Origin: Pieris napi
Taxonomy: Eukaryota > Arthropoda > Insecta > Lepidoptera > Pieridae
Reading direction: 5' to 3'
Length of the DNA: 64,000 nt
Assembly: GCF_905475465.1 (NCBI RefSeq)
Contig: NC_062235.1
Span: 6,892,001 to 6,956,000, forward strand
In this document: one piece after another, positions 33,120 to 46,247 of the stretch
How positions within the stretch are numbered: the first letter of the stretch is position 1
How the letters are laid out: every line of letters begins with the position of its first letter
Notes under the pieces: model-generated
Database searches by the model: none
The model's input: only the letters and a program-made list of their open reading frames with translations
What the model was told of the DNA's origin: nothing
Position numbers and translations under genes: made by a program

Positions 33120-35958
33120 TTACGCAACGTAAATCCTTTTTGCTGTGCCGTTCCAGAAGCTCGATGTGATAGTCTGAAAAAAATGTTAAGTATATTAATA
33201 TAAAATTCTTCTTAATTTACACATTTATATATACAATATACATATATATAATTCAACGTTTAGCCAACATCAAGTAGTGATGCTTTTCTGTCATGTTACC
33301 ACCGTGAGTAACCAAAAAATGTATGCTACATAGGCCTGATTTTCAAAGAAAATAGCTAGGTACCTACCTACCATGTTTATTGTTTAGTACATGGTATGTA
33401 ACTATTATTATACTTATTCAACTATATCCGACCATGTTGAATAGTGTGAGATAACATTAAATGTATGGGACACTTTAATTTAATATTGATTTTGATTGTT
33501 GAATTGATCATTAAATGTTCAAAGATTTAAAAAAATTATGAACCGCACCCTTCAATGAGTTATACATGCGTTATGCGTCATTTAAGATAAGCAAAAAACA
33601 AATATTTTTTCATCACCACAAAAGCGCACCACGCAGCAATTTTAGCAATATTATTTTCTGAGAGCTATAAGGGTGTATGGAAATCTATAAGGTAGAGAAG
33701 GCACCATCTACAAGAAGAAGGGTTGTACACTAAGTAGGTACATGAATGTCGGCCAGAGCCCAGACTTGACTTACCACAACAAGTTTGTCTGGTGAATATT
33801 CCCTGGCGAAGGTGACGGTTTTGCCATCAGGTAACTTCTGAATTTGAGTCACTTTGTTACCATCTACAGTTATTGTGTTCTTGCCCTTAAGAAGAAAGCA
33901 TATTTTTAAATAGCTGTTATATTATTATTTCATACTTTTGAATAATTTGAATAACGTTGTCTTATTTTAAAACTCTTAAATAAATCCAAAATCGACTGAG
34001 TTACCCAAGCTATAGGTCTACCAGAATCTGATGGCAAAAAAAAAATTAAAAATTAGCGATTTTCATATGGCAATAAAAGAAAAATTTCATCTGTCAACTG
34101 AAATTTCGAGGAATTGTTTTTGGTTTGGCTTCAAATTTCCTTTAAAAAGTGATGAAAATGTCTAAGAAACCTCTTCGATTGCAAGCAAGACATATTGTTT
34201 TCAATGTTTATCAAAGAATACTTGATCAACAAGATGCAGAACATACACAATCATCGATATTGAGCCATGTGCAAGCATTGACTGGTTAGTAGGAATGACA
34301 CGTCTTGATACTTTGGTTTTTGGGATTTTTCGTGTGTATTATATTATGTACTTATACTAAACTTTGGTTTATTTCATGGGTTTCTTATACTACAAATAAA
34401 CTAGGATAGTTTTGATTTAGAATTGATGAGAAACAAGATAAATGAGTTTTACACTGTTTCTTTCTCTCAAATAGGGATGAATAGCGAAAATCTTGTGAAC
34501 ATGTAATAAAAATTGAAAATCAGTTCATAGAACAAGATCGGTTAATTGAGATGCAGGAGGAAAGGTTTATTATAAATACTGCGTTGAAGTCTTTTTTATG
34601 GATGTGCAGTATTTGGAACCATTTTCAAGTTCTTAATTAATTAATAATTTCATGAACCGAGTAATTTGAGTTTTCATCTAAATTTCAAACCCCACATTCG
34701 CCACATTTTCAAAAATTATCATTGGATTAATTTTTATATATTTTGCATGTATCACACAGAATCAGCCGCTATAAGGAAAAAAAAGTATCAAAACGTTTTA
34801 CTCCAATTTCCCCAGTATTGCTAGCGTCAATTTCTTTTTTCCCTTTTTGCCATCAGATCCTGGTAGACCTATAGTATCTGCTATTATAATAACTTATGAA
34901 CAATGTACCTATTATATGTTGGGTTAAAAAATAATAATCAAAATAAGATAAAGGCACTTACAGTAACTTCAGCTGTGATTTTCTCGTCAAACTCAACGCC
35001 GCTTTTAAATCTCATTTCACTTGGTCCCGATGGTTTGTTGGTGGTTATAACGTACTCGTCTCCATCTTTCTCGATTTTCTGAGAAATCTTGGAATTGAGG
35101 TAAGCAGTAGCAAAGTCTTGTGGAAGATCTGGAATAGGTTTAAATAGTAATACATATTAGATATATTATGTTAGTGTTACATACTTTATTATTAGATACA
35201 TTTTATAATTGTTAAATAATACCTATATTCGAATAATGTGCACGGCCACATTTCAGATTTATATATTACGATTGATCAAGAGTTGATTCATATAAAAGTG
35301 TTTTTATTTTGTGACAGTAAAAACACTATTTCACATACATTTCTTAAGTACCACTCACACAATTGTTAGGTATTAACTATTAAGTATCTTAAATTTTAAT
35401 AAATAAGTGTAAGTCAACAGTAAAAGGCCGGCAACGCACTTGTAGACTTTCTGGTAGTTCAGAGTGTCCAGTGGGCACGCGCATCATTTAACATCAGATG
35501 AGCCTCCTGCCCTTTCCCCTGTACTATAAAAAAAACCTAACAAATACACCTCAGTTTTCGGTAGTATTGGTAGGCACTTGGTAGCTATTATTAGCAGATT
35601 GATTGATTGCATTGATAATATTTAGATAAGGATTATAAAGATAAGATTTAAAATCTGGTATCAGAAGATTATAAACATATGTCGCAACAGAATGGTTATT
35701 ATAAATTATTATTGTGAATTAATTTAAGTTTCAAACTTCAAACACAAGTTTGAAGTAGCAAATAGCAATATCGGTTTATAATAACATTTTATATGTTGGA
35801 AGTAACCTAATTCTGCGTAGGGCCTATTGCATAGCTTTTACCCAATGACCATACATAGCAAGAAGAATAAAGTAATGAAAACACTTACTCAAACTTTTAA
35901 CAAACTCGTCGAAGTTCTCGTTGCTCTCGTGTGTGTACAACTTGCCAAAGAAAGCCAT
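33120..35958 (-). CDS. FABP: Fatty-acid-binding protein A (iLBP family), complete, 4 exons
   Basis: Cytosolic carrier of fatty acids or related lipids. Exons on the - strand: 35958-35889 (ATG at 35958), 35128-34962, 33885-33775, 33173-33120. All introns are GT-AG and the 402 nt join to 133 residues, the usual size. It shows the family's signature start (MAFFGKLYTHESNENFDEF), helix-turn-helix lid, GDEYVITT strand, and the C-terminal R-I-Y pair that binds the lipid carboxylate (AKRIYVA). Intron positions and phases (1, 0, 0) match the other two genes here and the conserved four-exon layout of the family. A TATA box lies 60 bp upstream. A small transposon relic occupies intron 2. Ligand preference cannot be read. 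Confidence 0.95.
34015..34869 (+). mobile_element. 855-bp TA-flanked element (Tc1/IS630-like, internally deleted) in FABP A intron 2
   Basis: TA at 34013-34014 and 34870-34871 flanks inverted ends GGTCTACCAGAATCTGATGG and the inverse of GGTCTACCAGGATCTGATGG; the match continues through GCAAAAA. Inside, on the + strand, an ATG at 34158 opens a 43-codon frame (MSKKPLRLQARHIVFNVYQR at its start) like the helix-turn-helix N-terminus of a transposase. It stops at 34287, where ACTG|GTTAGT could also be a splice donor. No catalytic domain remains. Confidence 0.72.
35418..35530 (+). repeat. Jockey-like LINE 3' tail fragment
   Basis: AAAGGCCGGCAACGCACTTG through CAGATGAGCCTCCTGCCC matches the tail of the LINE at 23340-23790 (opposite strand) and the copy at 53780-53925. 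In FABP A intron 1. Confidence 0.65.
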
Positions 35959-36017
35959 TTCGGATTTGTTAGCTTTGATTATGGATCACTACTATTAATA
36001 CTTTGTTAATTCACTGG

Positions 36018-36027
36018 CTTTTATATA
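36018..36027 (-). promoter_or_regulatory. TATA box of FABP gene A
   Basis: TATATAAAAG on the - strand, 60 bp upstream of the ATG, placing a start of transcription about 30 bp before the codon. Confidence 0.55.
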
Positions 36028-36029
36028 AA

Positions 36030-37367
36030 TGACCAAACAGTTAGGGTTGCGCTTCGTACCTTTTATATCTACTCATATTATATTTATGAGAACTAAACCA
36101 GTCTTAATATATGAGATAAGAATGTATATAGACAGATAGTTTGAATTATCTATACGCTGGTTTAACTTGAGAATTTTCTTAGCTCGATTTGAAAAAACCT
36201 AACGTGTTTTGTCGGATGGTCTGAATTTTATCCTGCAATGATTTGCTTCAAATGCTTCAAAAAAATAATTCAATATTGTTACTGACATATTGCATTTTCC
36301 ACATTACAAGAACAGGTATTTACTATAAGATATAAACTTTGTGAATATTGTGTTTGTCGTCAGGTCAATGTTTCCTCTATTTCTTACTCGTGATCTGTTT
36401 TAGGCGCCACAATTTTAATTCTTAGAATTATCAGAAATAAAATTATAAACATAAAATGTTTCTATACCTACCAATGTTTTTGTTGACAATTATTACTGAC
36501 GTCTAATTATAATATCATATCCGACAGCCCTATCTATCGTTTCATTGCTATCGCTAGGTGTGTTCCTTAATCTTTTCTTATCAAAATCCAAAAAATAATC
36601 TTGGAGTTTGGTCGAATACTTATACTTAACTTTCCACATAGTATTATTTCAATTATAAATTAAACCACATAAGATTCTTAAAATGTTATGTCATGTTTAT
36701 AATCTGACGACTTGTAGACATATATTACTCCTATTTATTCTACCGAATATAGGTAGATAATATATGTGTACGTAATAATTGTATTTTTCTTATAGCTCAC
36801 CTCAACTTAGTATTTGTGTCGCATTTTTTTTTTGTACTAAATAGTTACAATACAACAAAAAAACAGACACAGCAACCAGAATAATTCAAAGATTATTATA
36901 CCTACTAGGCTTTTTTATTGTATATCGAACCCAAAGTTTGCATTTTTTATCATATTTTTTTAAGACCGATAAAGTATTTTGATGTGATAATGTAATTTTT
37001 TTACTTTCTTTAAAAATACTCAATTATCAAAAACTCATCGATTCTGTTTTATAAAATAAAATATTGGGTAGGTACTGAAATAAAAATTAAATAAGGTTTC
37101 ACTCAACTTCAATGCATTTCAATACAATTTCCATAATATGTTCAAATAATTAAAAATAAATTATTAACAAGTAGAGCTAAAATACCTGAACATAGAATAG
37201 CAACAAGAAATTTTGGAAAAAATTGATTTAACTGTAAATTTTTTTAATGAAACGGCAAGTTGGAATTGTTAATTGGAGTATCTATGAATTAACAATTATA
37301 TTACTAATAATAACAATATACATTATAAGTAACAACAAATAGTATTCCTTTGGTAAATATTAGTAAC
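36030..37367. other. Spacer between FABP A and FABP B
   Basis: 1.3 kb of AT-rich DNA with no gene or clear repeat recognised. It contains the promoter of FABP A and the 3' flank of FABP B. Confidence 0.5.
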
Positions 37368-40059
37368 TTATACGTAGATTCTCTTGGCTACGCCGTCCCA
37401 AAAGTCAGAAGTAATTGTCTGAAAATTGTAATTAAAGCATGTATAGATACCATAGTAAATTCGTGTCTTATTACTCATAAGTGATTATAAGTTATTCAAC
37501 ATACCACGACCAAATTATCTGGAGAGAACTCTCTAACATATGTGATAGTTTTGCCACCAGCCTTCTGCACTTGGGTAAACTTATCGCCATCAACAGTAAT
37601 TACATTCTTTGTCTGAAAATGGTCAATATTGTTAAAGCAAAGCATGTGTCATAATTGTAATGTTGTTTAAAAGTTGTTTTCTTAAGTTTGAAACTAAGGT
37701 TATTTTTATAATTGTTTTTTATTATTAATCTAATGTCTGTATAGCTAATGGATAGAGAAAAAAATATATAGATACCGGCAAACATCTTGAACAAATGTCC
37801 TTGCCTACGCCCAAGCGATTTTTAGGTATTACTGGGGGTGGGGGTGCGCGGTGGCGAGAGAGTGACGTGTCGATCGCGTGACCGGTAAAGTTGACTTTCC
37901 CCCGATTCTTGTTTAATGCTCAAGAAGTTTGTCGGTATCTATACGCATACTTTACAAAGAATTATCAAAATAAGCAATATTTTCAAGTGTAAATTATGTG
38001 AGAAACATAAATAGAATAAAATTTGTTTGAGACACATAAGTTGGCCAGATTTTGACCGTCTAAAGTACCCAGCCAACTTATTCTAGTCAAGGTCCTTACT
38101 ACTATCTCAGGAACTAATTGTTGATCAAATTCCACCCCCGGCTTAAATTTCATTTCTGTAACCCCCAGGCTAGTCGTAGAAGTAATAATGTAACCATCCC
38201 CATCCTTCTCTATCTTTTGGGAAGACTTGGACATCACGTAGCTGTCTACTTTTTCTTTTGGCAAACCTGCAAAAAAACTTTCTTTACAATATGTTCTATA
38301 TGGCGCCAATCTACATTCTGTCAGAATAAAAGCAATCAGATCTACATTCTGAGTACAATTTTTTCACAAAAAAAGAACTACAAATAACGATAATTTTACG
38401 TTTGTCGAACGATAATTGTCATTTAAAAGAGGGTTCTTAGCCATTATCTAGTATGTCATTTGTTTTTAGTTACCGACAAACGCCGATATTATACATAAAT
38501 CTTGAATCGCAGACACGGATTATCATATTACGAATGTTAGAATTAGCTTCATAATATGCAAAGATACACAGAAGTACCGAATTGGAACGAAACATTAAAA
38601 TATATCTGTTTCAACTTTAAGTCATGGTACGAGATGCGGCTGCAGGATTAGTGCGCTCATCGGTTATTTGCTAAAAACCAAATTTTTATGTATATATATT
38701 TATAATTAGGAGAATGTATATCTACCAAGGTGCCTATCAAAATTTGGCCGCTAGTATTTTTAAATAAATTATTTTGAATTGTTTTTTGGGAAGACTTTTC
38801 GTTCACTTGTTATTTAAATAAAATATCGTCTACATCACGGCAATTTACATAAAGATTTAAAAAAATCACGGGTCTGTTGCCCACCTGGCCGCACTTCTTC
38901 ACAGCCAGGTGTAAACAGGTGTGACTTCGATACATTTATACGTTTATAACGTACATTTATTAATTATATATCAAATTGAAGCAAATTTTTTTCATGCCTT
39001 GTTAAATCTGGCCGCAAATAAGGGCTATCTGCTCTTAAATATGATAAATATTAAAGGAAGAGTGAAAGAGAGTTTAGGCAAAACATCATTTGTCAGACGA
39101 GGAGAGCGAATGCCGCTTTTATGCCATTGCGCATGCGTCGAATGTTAGTGTTCTCAAACTGAATAGATGCGGCATTTTTATTCTAACATAAAAACCACAC
39201 TGTTTTGGAGTTCGTAATAAACAACGTTTTATATATAAACATTGTTGTTTTATTTGCGCATCTAAAAATTATTAAATAAATTAAAACAAATATATTACGA
39301 TCACTATGACCTTTACACTAATAGACACTAGTTTTAGTAGGTAATAAACTATAAAATGTACCTTTTTGGTTTTAAGCGAATAATAAATATTTAACATAGA
39401 TAATTTATTTTAAAAGTACTTATCTACAATCATAAGATTAAAAGTTTAAATGTATGATATCTTTGCCCTCAAACAAAGTCCAAGCACAGATGATTCATCA
39501 GTTACTAATGGCTAATAAAAATGATTACTTTCTTAGCAGCAAAATTTATCATTTTCGTTTCATAACTTTTATATTTAGTCTGATATAGGCTGATAAGCAA
39601 CTAATAAGTAACTGTGAGATCTAAACATTTGAGGTAGGTAATTTTTACTTATTCAAGCGTTTAAAACTTTCTGGATGTTGTAGCTTAAGAGTTCTGCATT
39701 TGTTTCGAGTTAAGAATGTTAAAAAATATACTGATTTTTTTTACGATATTTTCTTTCATTATACGTGCGTACCAAGAACAACGGTGAATTGTTGGGATTC
39801 AAATACCCGACCTTTCAACCTACTTAATAATTTCTTATGTCGAAAAAATGCTAATATGTGCACAAAATAAAATACTATATGGCATTCACATACGTTTTCT
39901 AATCTATTCAAACTTATCCAATTTATCACAGAGGACAAAGTAATGTAAAGAAAAGCTAAACTTAGAGAAAATACAGTGAAAAAGCTTACCTAAACTGTTA
40001 ATAAATCCCTCAAAATTTTCATTTTTTTCCAAGGTGAAAACCTTTCCAAAGTACGCCAT
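37368..40059 (-). CDS. FABP: Fatty-acid-binding protein B (iLBP family), complete, 4 exons
   Basis: Exons on the - strand: 40059-39990 (ATG at 40059), 38266-38100, 37612-37505, 37418-37368; 396 nt, 131 residues, all introns GT-AG with phases 1, 0, 0. It starts MAYFGKVFTLEKNENFEGF, carries SQKIEKDGDGYIIT and GVTEMKFKPGVEFDQ in the middle, and ends TITSDFWDGVAKRIYV with the lipid-carboxylate R-I-Y pair. It is clearly the closest relative of gene A, 1.4 kb downstream of it in the transcription direction's reverse, so the two arose by tandem duplication. Exon 2 differs most from A in the loop after the lid. A TATA-like AAATATAAG lies 57 bp upstream. No breaks are seen. Confidence 0.95.
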
Positions 40060-40115
40060 TGTAACGTTTTAAACAAAGTTCTAGACTAAATTACGAAAAA
40101 CTGACAAGTCACAGT

Positions 40116-40124
40116 CTTATATTT
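40116..40124 (-). promoter_or_regulatory. TATA-like box of FABP gene B
   Basis: AAATATAAG on the - strand, 57 bp upstream of the ATG, the same distance as in gene A. Confidence 0.45.
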
Positions 40125-42499
40125 GTAATTATTGGCAATTAACTGATAAAAATGTTTGTTCATGCGTTATCTTTATCGGTTAATAGTTCTGAATCTTAAC
40201 ACTAAAACAACTTGAACAATAAAATGACTCGTTGTTACACCAAAAACTCATGGTCATTCTTTTTAAAGTTAACGAAATTGCAAGTTTAATTGTGAAAGAG
40301 AAATACGCCTGTTTTAATGTCCTACGTCAGTATTTTTAAAGTGTTACGAAAACAAAATGTTTACAAAGATGGATTTAAATAGAAAACGATATATGAATAT
40401 AAAATATGTTAAGAAAAATCTGAGATATTAGAAAGATAAATTATTGTGGCATGAGCTAGCCTTAGACGATTTCTTTTTAGCTCCTAAAATGAAAAGGATT
40501 TCAAGTATCATTCATTAAAAGAATCTTGATTTATCCAAAAATAAATAATAAAGTGAAAACTGCCTCAGTGTCTGCAGGAGTTGGTTACGCTTAATAAATC
40601 AATATGCGGATGACATAAAAGTGTTTATCTACGAAATAATAATTTGAATTAATCATTGAAACGATTCCACACGTGTGCTGACTCATATATTAAAGAAAAA
40701 GACGATTGATTACAAATTAATGGATTTAGATTAAATAATTGTTTATTTTATTACATGTATTATTAAATTAAATCGCAAACAGCTCCTATCTTTTCTATTC
40801 ATAACATGTCAAAATATCTTGCGGTGTCCATGAGTGTTTCTTTTACATGAATCTCTAGCAAAAGGGATTTTAATGTAAACTGTATAAGAAATTGTTAGAA
40901 CGCATATTATTTCTTGCCATAGCCGACATATTAGAAAAAGTTAACCTTCTCTCACAAGTCTGGGAGCGGCAATTATGTTTAATTACTTAATAAATATGCT
41001 GACGTAATATTATTTTATTAATAATTGACCAATTTCAAAACTCAAACTTTAAAGATTTTTTGTGTATACATTGTCTGACCAGTGACCGATTTTGATGTGG
41101 AATGGTAAGCTACTTACTGCGACACTTCCTTTTGACGTAGTCCCTACTGGCAGGTGGCGTGATTGATTGTGACTATTAGCACCTACCACAGTCTAGCGCG
41201 TCTAATATCGCCATTTTTTTTTATAATTTAAGGGATGGCTTTGTTTTAGTTGTAAGCTCGGCCTTTTTGGAGGGGAGACCTATTTTTATTATTATTTAGA
41301 ATTATAATTTACCATCGTTTCTGGTTTCTGCTTCTAGTCGTATATCGTGTGTAAAATAAAATTGTATTTATTTATTTGCATAAGTGCCATACCTCACTGA
41401 GACGCCATGGCGACGTTGCCAGCGACGTCGTCGACTAGTTCTTATTGAGATGTAGTTGTAGTTTACTGTTTATCAGAATGCCAAATCGTAAAATGACTGC
41501 TTTACGACTGATTTGAGCGCGACCGCCGCTGTGAAAACCGCTGTCAGAGTTCGATCGAGTTACAGAGTCGCAAGGCTGTGTTGCAATAAGGCACTGCTAG
41601 AACTATTCCATTATAGAAGATAATATGTCGGATACATCCCTTAGACTTTTAAAGATCCTCCTTATTTAGGTGGCAGTGAAAAATTAATAGTTCAAGTGAA
41701 GATTATCAAGCTTTAAGTTAATTATAGTTAGATAAAGGATATTAATAAAGAAAAATAGCGATATATGTGCAGTGGAACACTAGTTTATTACTGAAACCGA
41801 AAGTAATAAAGTTCAAACTGAGAAACTATTTTATTTTAGTACAACCAGAAACACAATATAATGTAAATATTTTTACATTATACAAATACCACCTTAATAT
41901 ACATATAGTCGTATATTATACATGGCGTAACGTGGTCGTCATTCGGGATTTTGATAAATTATTTTTAATAGTTAACTTACCATGAAGATACGACATTGTT
42001 TTAATTTATTAATTCATTCTTAAAATTAACGAACCATGTCAGGCGATCAAGGCTTTAGGCGTAATCTTTAGTAAACTTCGATAAAATGTGTGAGACTGAA
42101 TCTAAGGGAAATTCCATAGCCCACAAGAGGCTGATGTAGGTACTTAGCTTTGGTGAAGTTAAGTCAGCAGATTGGTATATTATCCCATTTGCTCATATAC
42201 TAATTAATTGGTAAAACTAATAAAACCTTGTCTTAAGCGTTTTAAAATATTCTTCTTTCCGACTTGAGATAATTTTATTTATTTTTCTTAATTCTACAAC
42301 TAAATACTAAAGATATAGCCAAAGATGGAATACATAGTTAATATTAACAAAAAGGTTCATACATTTACAAAAGGAAAAATAAACACTAAACATTATTCTC
42401 AGTACATTTTCTCCTATTAAGCATATTCCGCAATATCTTAAACATGTCGTCATATAACAATATTAAATATTGTCCGGGCTGTGCGATACAAAACTGAGT

Positions 42500-42893
42500 T
42501 TTTGAAGTTATACTTCTTTAGGCGCGTTATGAAAAATTAACAGAATGAAGTTAGTGGTGCATGTTGGCACGCACGCCGCCTCTATAATATTTATCCACAT
42601 GTTTTGAGTTTCTACATTTAAAACACGTTTTTTCATTTTGTTTTCATTATACAAGTGCGAATTTTATATGTACGTCTGAATTATAATCAGAAGTGATTTA
42701 AATGAATTTTTAAATCAATACTAATTAATATTAGAAAATAATAATAAATGTAATTATAATATTAATAAATATTTATTTATTTAATTTTTCTTAGTCTTTG
42801 ATTATTTAATTGTAATTAAATATTTGCATGCAATCAAAAACTATTTTTAATAATGCCAAAGAAGTATAACTTCTTACGCGCGTACATGCACCC
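42500..42893. mobile_element. About 390-bp MITE-like repeat, copy 2 (inverted relative to 26711-27088)
   Basis: Starts GAAGTTATACTTCTTTAGGC and ends ACTTCTTACGCGCGTACATG. The right third (TTGATTATTTAATTGTAATT and flanks) closely matches the inverse of copy 1, while the middle has diverged. Confidence 0.65.
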
Positions 42894-43200
42894 TTTTTTT
42901 TGCATAGTTGGTGTTAATGTGAGGAACATGAAACAAATCACGATTACGACTCTTGTAGGCAGGGCAATTCATCTAAAAGTGAGCTGCAATTAACTTTACT
43001 TAAGATGCTGTCATGTAGTAACAATAAATCGTTATGTTTTCGCCAAGAGTCTAAAGTATCAATTTTAAAATGTTCACTTGCGTCTTTATAGGTATTAAAC
43101 TTATTATAAGTCTTATAGGAGATACTTTTTATTATGTCTTTTAAGTTAAGTTTTTATTAAGTACTTATTTGTGTGTTGTGTTACTAGATAACCAAACCCA

Positions 43201-46105
43201 TCAACCATACTCGAGGATAATGGCGTCATACAATAAATTATCGATATCCCGTTGCACTAAAATCTTCGTCCGCCCATCTTTAATTTTTTTTAATTTCGTC
43301 GCTACGGCTGCAGCAAAAATTTCGTCGTCATCACGCTTATTTGCTTGCTTATTTACGTTATCCATTACGGACGAAGTATGAGTAACTTTCGGGTCTTCAT
43401 CGTCAGCACGACGTTTCAGCGAGTTCTTTGGATTCTTCAACTTTTTGACTGGCCTTTTATAATGACATTCTTGATCTTCATTTTCTGTGTCTGTTTCTTC
43501 ATACTTGGTATCTTGTATTAACTGAAAAAAAAAATTGTTTTTCAGATGCCAAATACTCTTGAAGAATGGATGATGATGTTGATGAAATGATGGTACAGCG
43601 TCAATTTGATTTTTTTAGAATATACCTCATTACATGGGGGGATATGGATGGTAAACTTGTTGTTTTTCAATCTCTTTTTAATACTGGACTTTTTTAAATT
43701 ACAAAGGTGATTTTAGCGTTGTAGGTACTTTTAGCACTAGTTGATTGAAATTTTTTTTTTTTTGTATGTAGATGTCGGTTGAAAAGGAACAATATCAGAT
43801 GGTGTTTTCAAAAATACTAGTTTCTATAGTAATCTTCATCAAGGAAAATAACATTTGACATTATGGTAGGGGAGCCCACGATGCTAAATGGGGATTTACT
43901 CGAGCGTCGTAGAGACCTATTGGGATGCAAAGCTTAGATAAAAAGAAGAAAAAAATGTTGTAGGATAAATTCCTTTTCATCGGTGGGGGAAGCGGCTATA
44001 GATAGTTAAATATGTAAAAAAAAACTGTTGCATGGACATCCTCGAGCGCGTCAGATATTGATAGCATCTATGCCCTACGTATTTTTAATAATGTACGTAT
44101 GTTAATCTGATCGTTTGCATGATGCGGGTGGTTGTATTTAAGGGTTGAAAATTAAAAAAAAAATTTTTTTATCGAGCGCGTCAGATTTTCTAAGGGAGTG
44201 TTAAGTGCACCAAAAAAAAGCTCTCATTCACTAATCTGACGATTTCGATGGGACGCAAACCCACAGCCATTTTCTTAATTTGCAAAAAAAAATCGCAATT
44301 TTGAAATACTCAAGCGCGTCAGATTAAGATATATGTGGTTCATCTTTATGTTCTAAACGTACTGTCTCATAATCTGACGATTATCTAGAGGGATTCGCAT
44401 GATCTGCCAAAAAAAAAATAGAAAAACGGTTCACCTAAAGGGCCATCCCTGCAACTTCCCGCTAATTCCATTCCTGGGCGCTTAAAATTAATATTTTGAG
44501 CTCGCTGAGTTCAAAGAAATAACATTTCTATGCATTTGAGCTCTCCCAGCTCGAAAGTCTGATAGAAGTTTCATAGAACACTATTTTTGGAATTTTCAAA
44601 CCGCAATAACTTTTGAATGGATCAAGCAATTTTCACGCGGTTGGCGGCATTCGACGCAGTTTTATTATCCTCATAAATAATTTTGCAATTTTAATTGATC
44701 GAACCACAAATTTCGGAGTAATCCCGAAAAAACACTTTATCGGGTTTCTTTCGTGTACGATATCTCTCGAACGAATCAACCGCTTTTGACCAGCTTGGTG
44801 GCGATCGACGTGGTTTTTCAAGCTCAAAGGCGGATTAGTTTTTGAAGTTGATCGATAAAGAAACCACTTTAAAAAAAAATATTTCTTATTTTTTTAAGAT
44901 TTTTCAAAATTTCTCAAAATCTATCGGTCCGAATCGGTTCAAATTCACAGGAAATGTAATTTTGAGGGAAATATTTAGAACGCCGTCTAGTAGATTCCGA
45001 TCGGTTAAAGGAAATGTAGGCATCACGCAGCTGCACGCATATAACTTTATCGACGAATTTTTGTTATTTCGGCTTGCGGAAATCGTCAGATTATATATTT
45101 TTCATTATTCTTGAATTATTTCCTTCAAAATAAAAAAAAAATTAGCTACGCTCGAGAATGTCGAGATGACGTTTTTTTTTTACAACTTTGTTGCCCTCCC
45201 CTTTTTTTCCGTCACTCTCAAATTGTCAGATTAGTGGAATATACACTTTTTAGGATGTAATTAACTCACCCTACCTTAATCTGACGCGCTCGGGAATTTC
45301 TGATGGTCAATTTTTTTTTACTAAACTGATCCTGTCTCCTTCACGTGCGGCTTTATATATGGGCCTCATATTTTGTGGAGGTACTTAACCGGGTACAAGG
45401 TATCCCCCTATATATTAATCTGCCGCGCTTTAGTAAATCCCGAAATCCCCTCTTGGGCTCCCCTACCATTATGCGCTACCCGGAAGTAAAAAATGGCGGA
45501 TTGTTTACAAATTTCAATACATTACACAAAACTTATTTTTTTTAAAATACTTAGACGCGTTTCCGGCAGCAAAAATCACTTGTAGGTGTTATAATGAAGG
45601 TCCCCCAAGATTCCTGCATAATCAGTATCATCAAATTCGTGCGACGTAATTCAAAACCCAACCCGCAACAAACACTAGCGTAAAAGCATAATATAGTAAA
45701 AGGTTTGATAATAACAATATAAAACGTTCGTATTAACGTTAACACTTAACCTACTTGTTCATTTATTTCGTCTTGTGATGACATGCTGACGTTCGGTTCG
45801 TCCCTCCCATGAAAGAATTTCAGATATGCATAACCAAACCATTTTGGCTTATATATCTCGGAAAGCTCAGAACCTGAAGATTTTGAATCCGAGATTTTCT
45901 TCTTTTCTCTTCGATATTGCGCCAAAATAATCTTCCATTTTCTCATTACCTCAGTCGAGTCACAATTAAAACGTTGAGCCAAATCTTGAGTGGCGTCGTG
46001 TTTTTTGTTTCTATTTTTATAATCATGGTGACTGGAATCCCATAAAATACGATAAGTTTCAACAGCTTGAATAAATTTGATGATTTTATCATTCGTCCAA
46101 TCCAT
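43201..46105 (-). CDS. MADF-BESS domain DNA-binding protein, 2 exons
   Basis: Insect proteins of this kind bind DNA through the N-terminal MADF (Myb/SANT-like) domain and interact through the BESS motif, usually as transcription regulators. Exons on the - strand: 46105-45755 (ATG at 46105) and 43521-43201 (TGA at 43201-43203); both ends are phase 0, donor CAA|GTAGGT, giving 223 residues. MADF occupies residues about 7-95 (WDSSHHDYKNRNK, DSTEVMRKWKIILAQYRREK, WFGYAYLKFF). The BESS-like helix pair lies at about 170-215 (DDDEIFAAAVATKLKKI, QRDIDNLLYDAIIL). A basic and acidic linker joins them. The single 2.2-kb intron carries a 1.6-kb element, and a hAT MITE lies 143 bp upstream of the start. 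The in-frame region is clean. These families expand in Lepidoptera, so no ortholog name is given. Confidence 0.88.
43866..45466. mobile_element. 1.6-kb non-coding element with 7-bp target duplication and alternating GCGCGTCAGATT motifs
   Basis: CATTATG flanks both sides (43859-43865, 45467-45473). Ends are inverted: GTAGGGGAGCCCACGATG on the left and GTAGGGGAGCCCAAGAG inverted on the right, with similarity resuming at GGGATTTACT for about 50 bp in total. No long frame is present. Inside, CGAGCGCGTCAGATT-type words (44041, 44171, 44311) alternate with inverse AATCTGACGATT-type words (44103, 44232, 44371) in the left part; the right part has AATCGTCAGATT (45081), CAGATTAG (near 45225), AATCTGACGCGCTC (45278) and AATCTGCCGCGCT (45416). 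The middle holds two diverged copies of a roughly 60-bp block (about 44610 and 44770). Superfamily unknown; it lies in the MADF-BESS intron. Confidence 0.8.
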
Positions 46106-46247
46106 ATTTTAGGTAATATTATATTCTTGATCATTTAAAAAATTACTTGACATAGTGCGCGCACAAATAATGACGTATTTGCTTTGGTAGCGTACAACGA
46201 CTAACGAGACGACACGAGTAGATTACTTGTACCGTGTGCGCGCACAC

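Larger units (their letters stand above)
40060..43200. other. Spacer between FABP B and the MADF-BESS gene
   Basis: 3.1 kb without a recognised gene. It includes the FABP B promoter, a GC-richer patch at about 41380-41600 with no good frame, and a MITE-like repeat at 42500-42893. Confidence 0.5.

Noticed and set aside
43169..43381. 70-codon + strand frame over the MADF-BESS last exon
   Set aside because: Antisense of the BESS exon, which fits its protein family and splice signals.
44842..45114. 90-codon frame inside the 1.6-kb element
   Set aside because: Composition follows repeated non-coding blocks, no recognisable domain, and no start or splice support.
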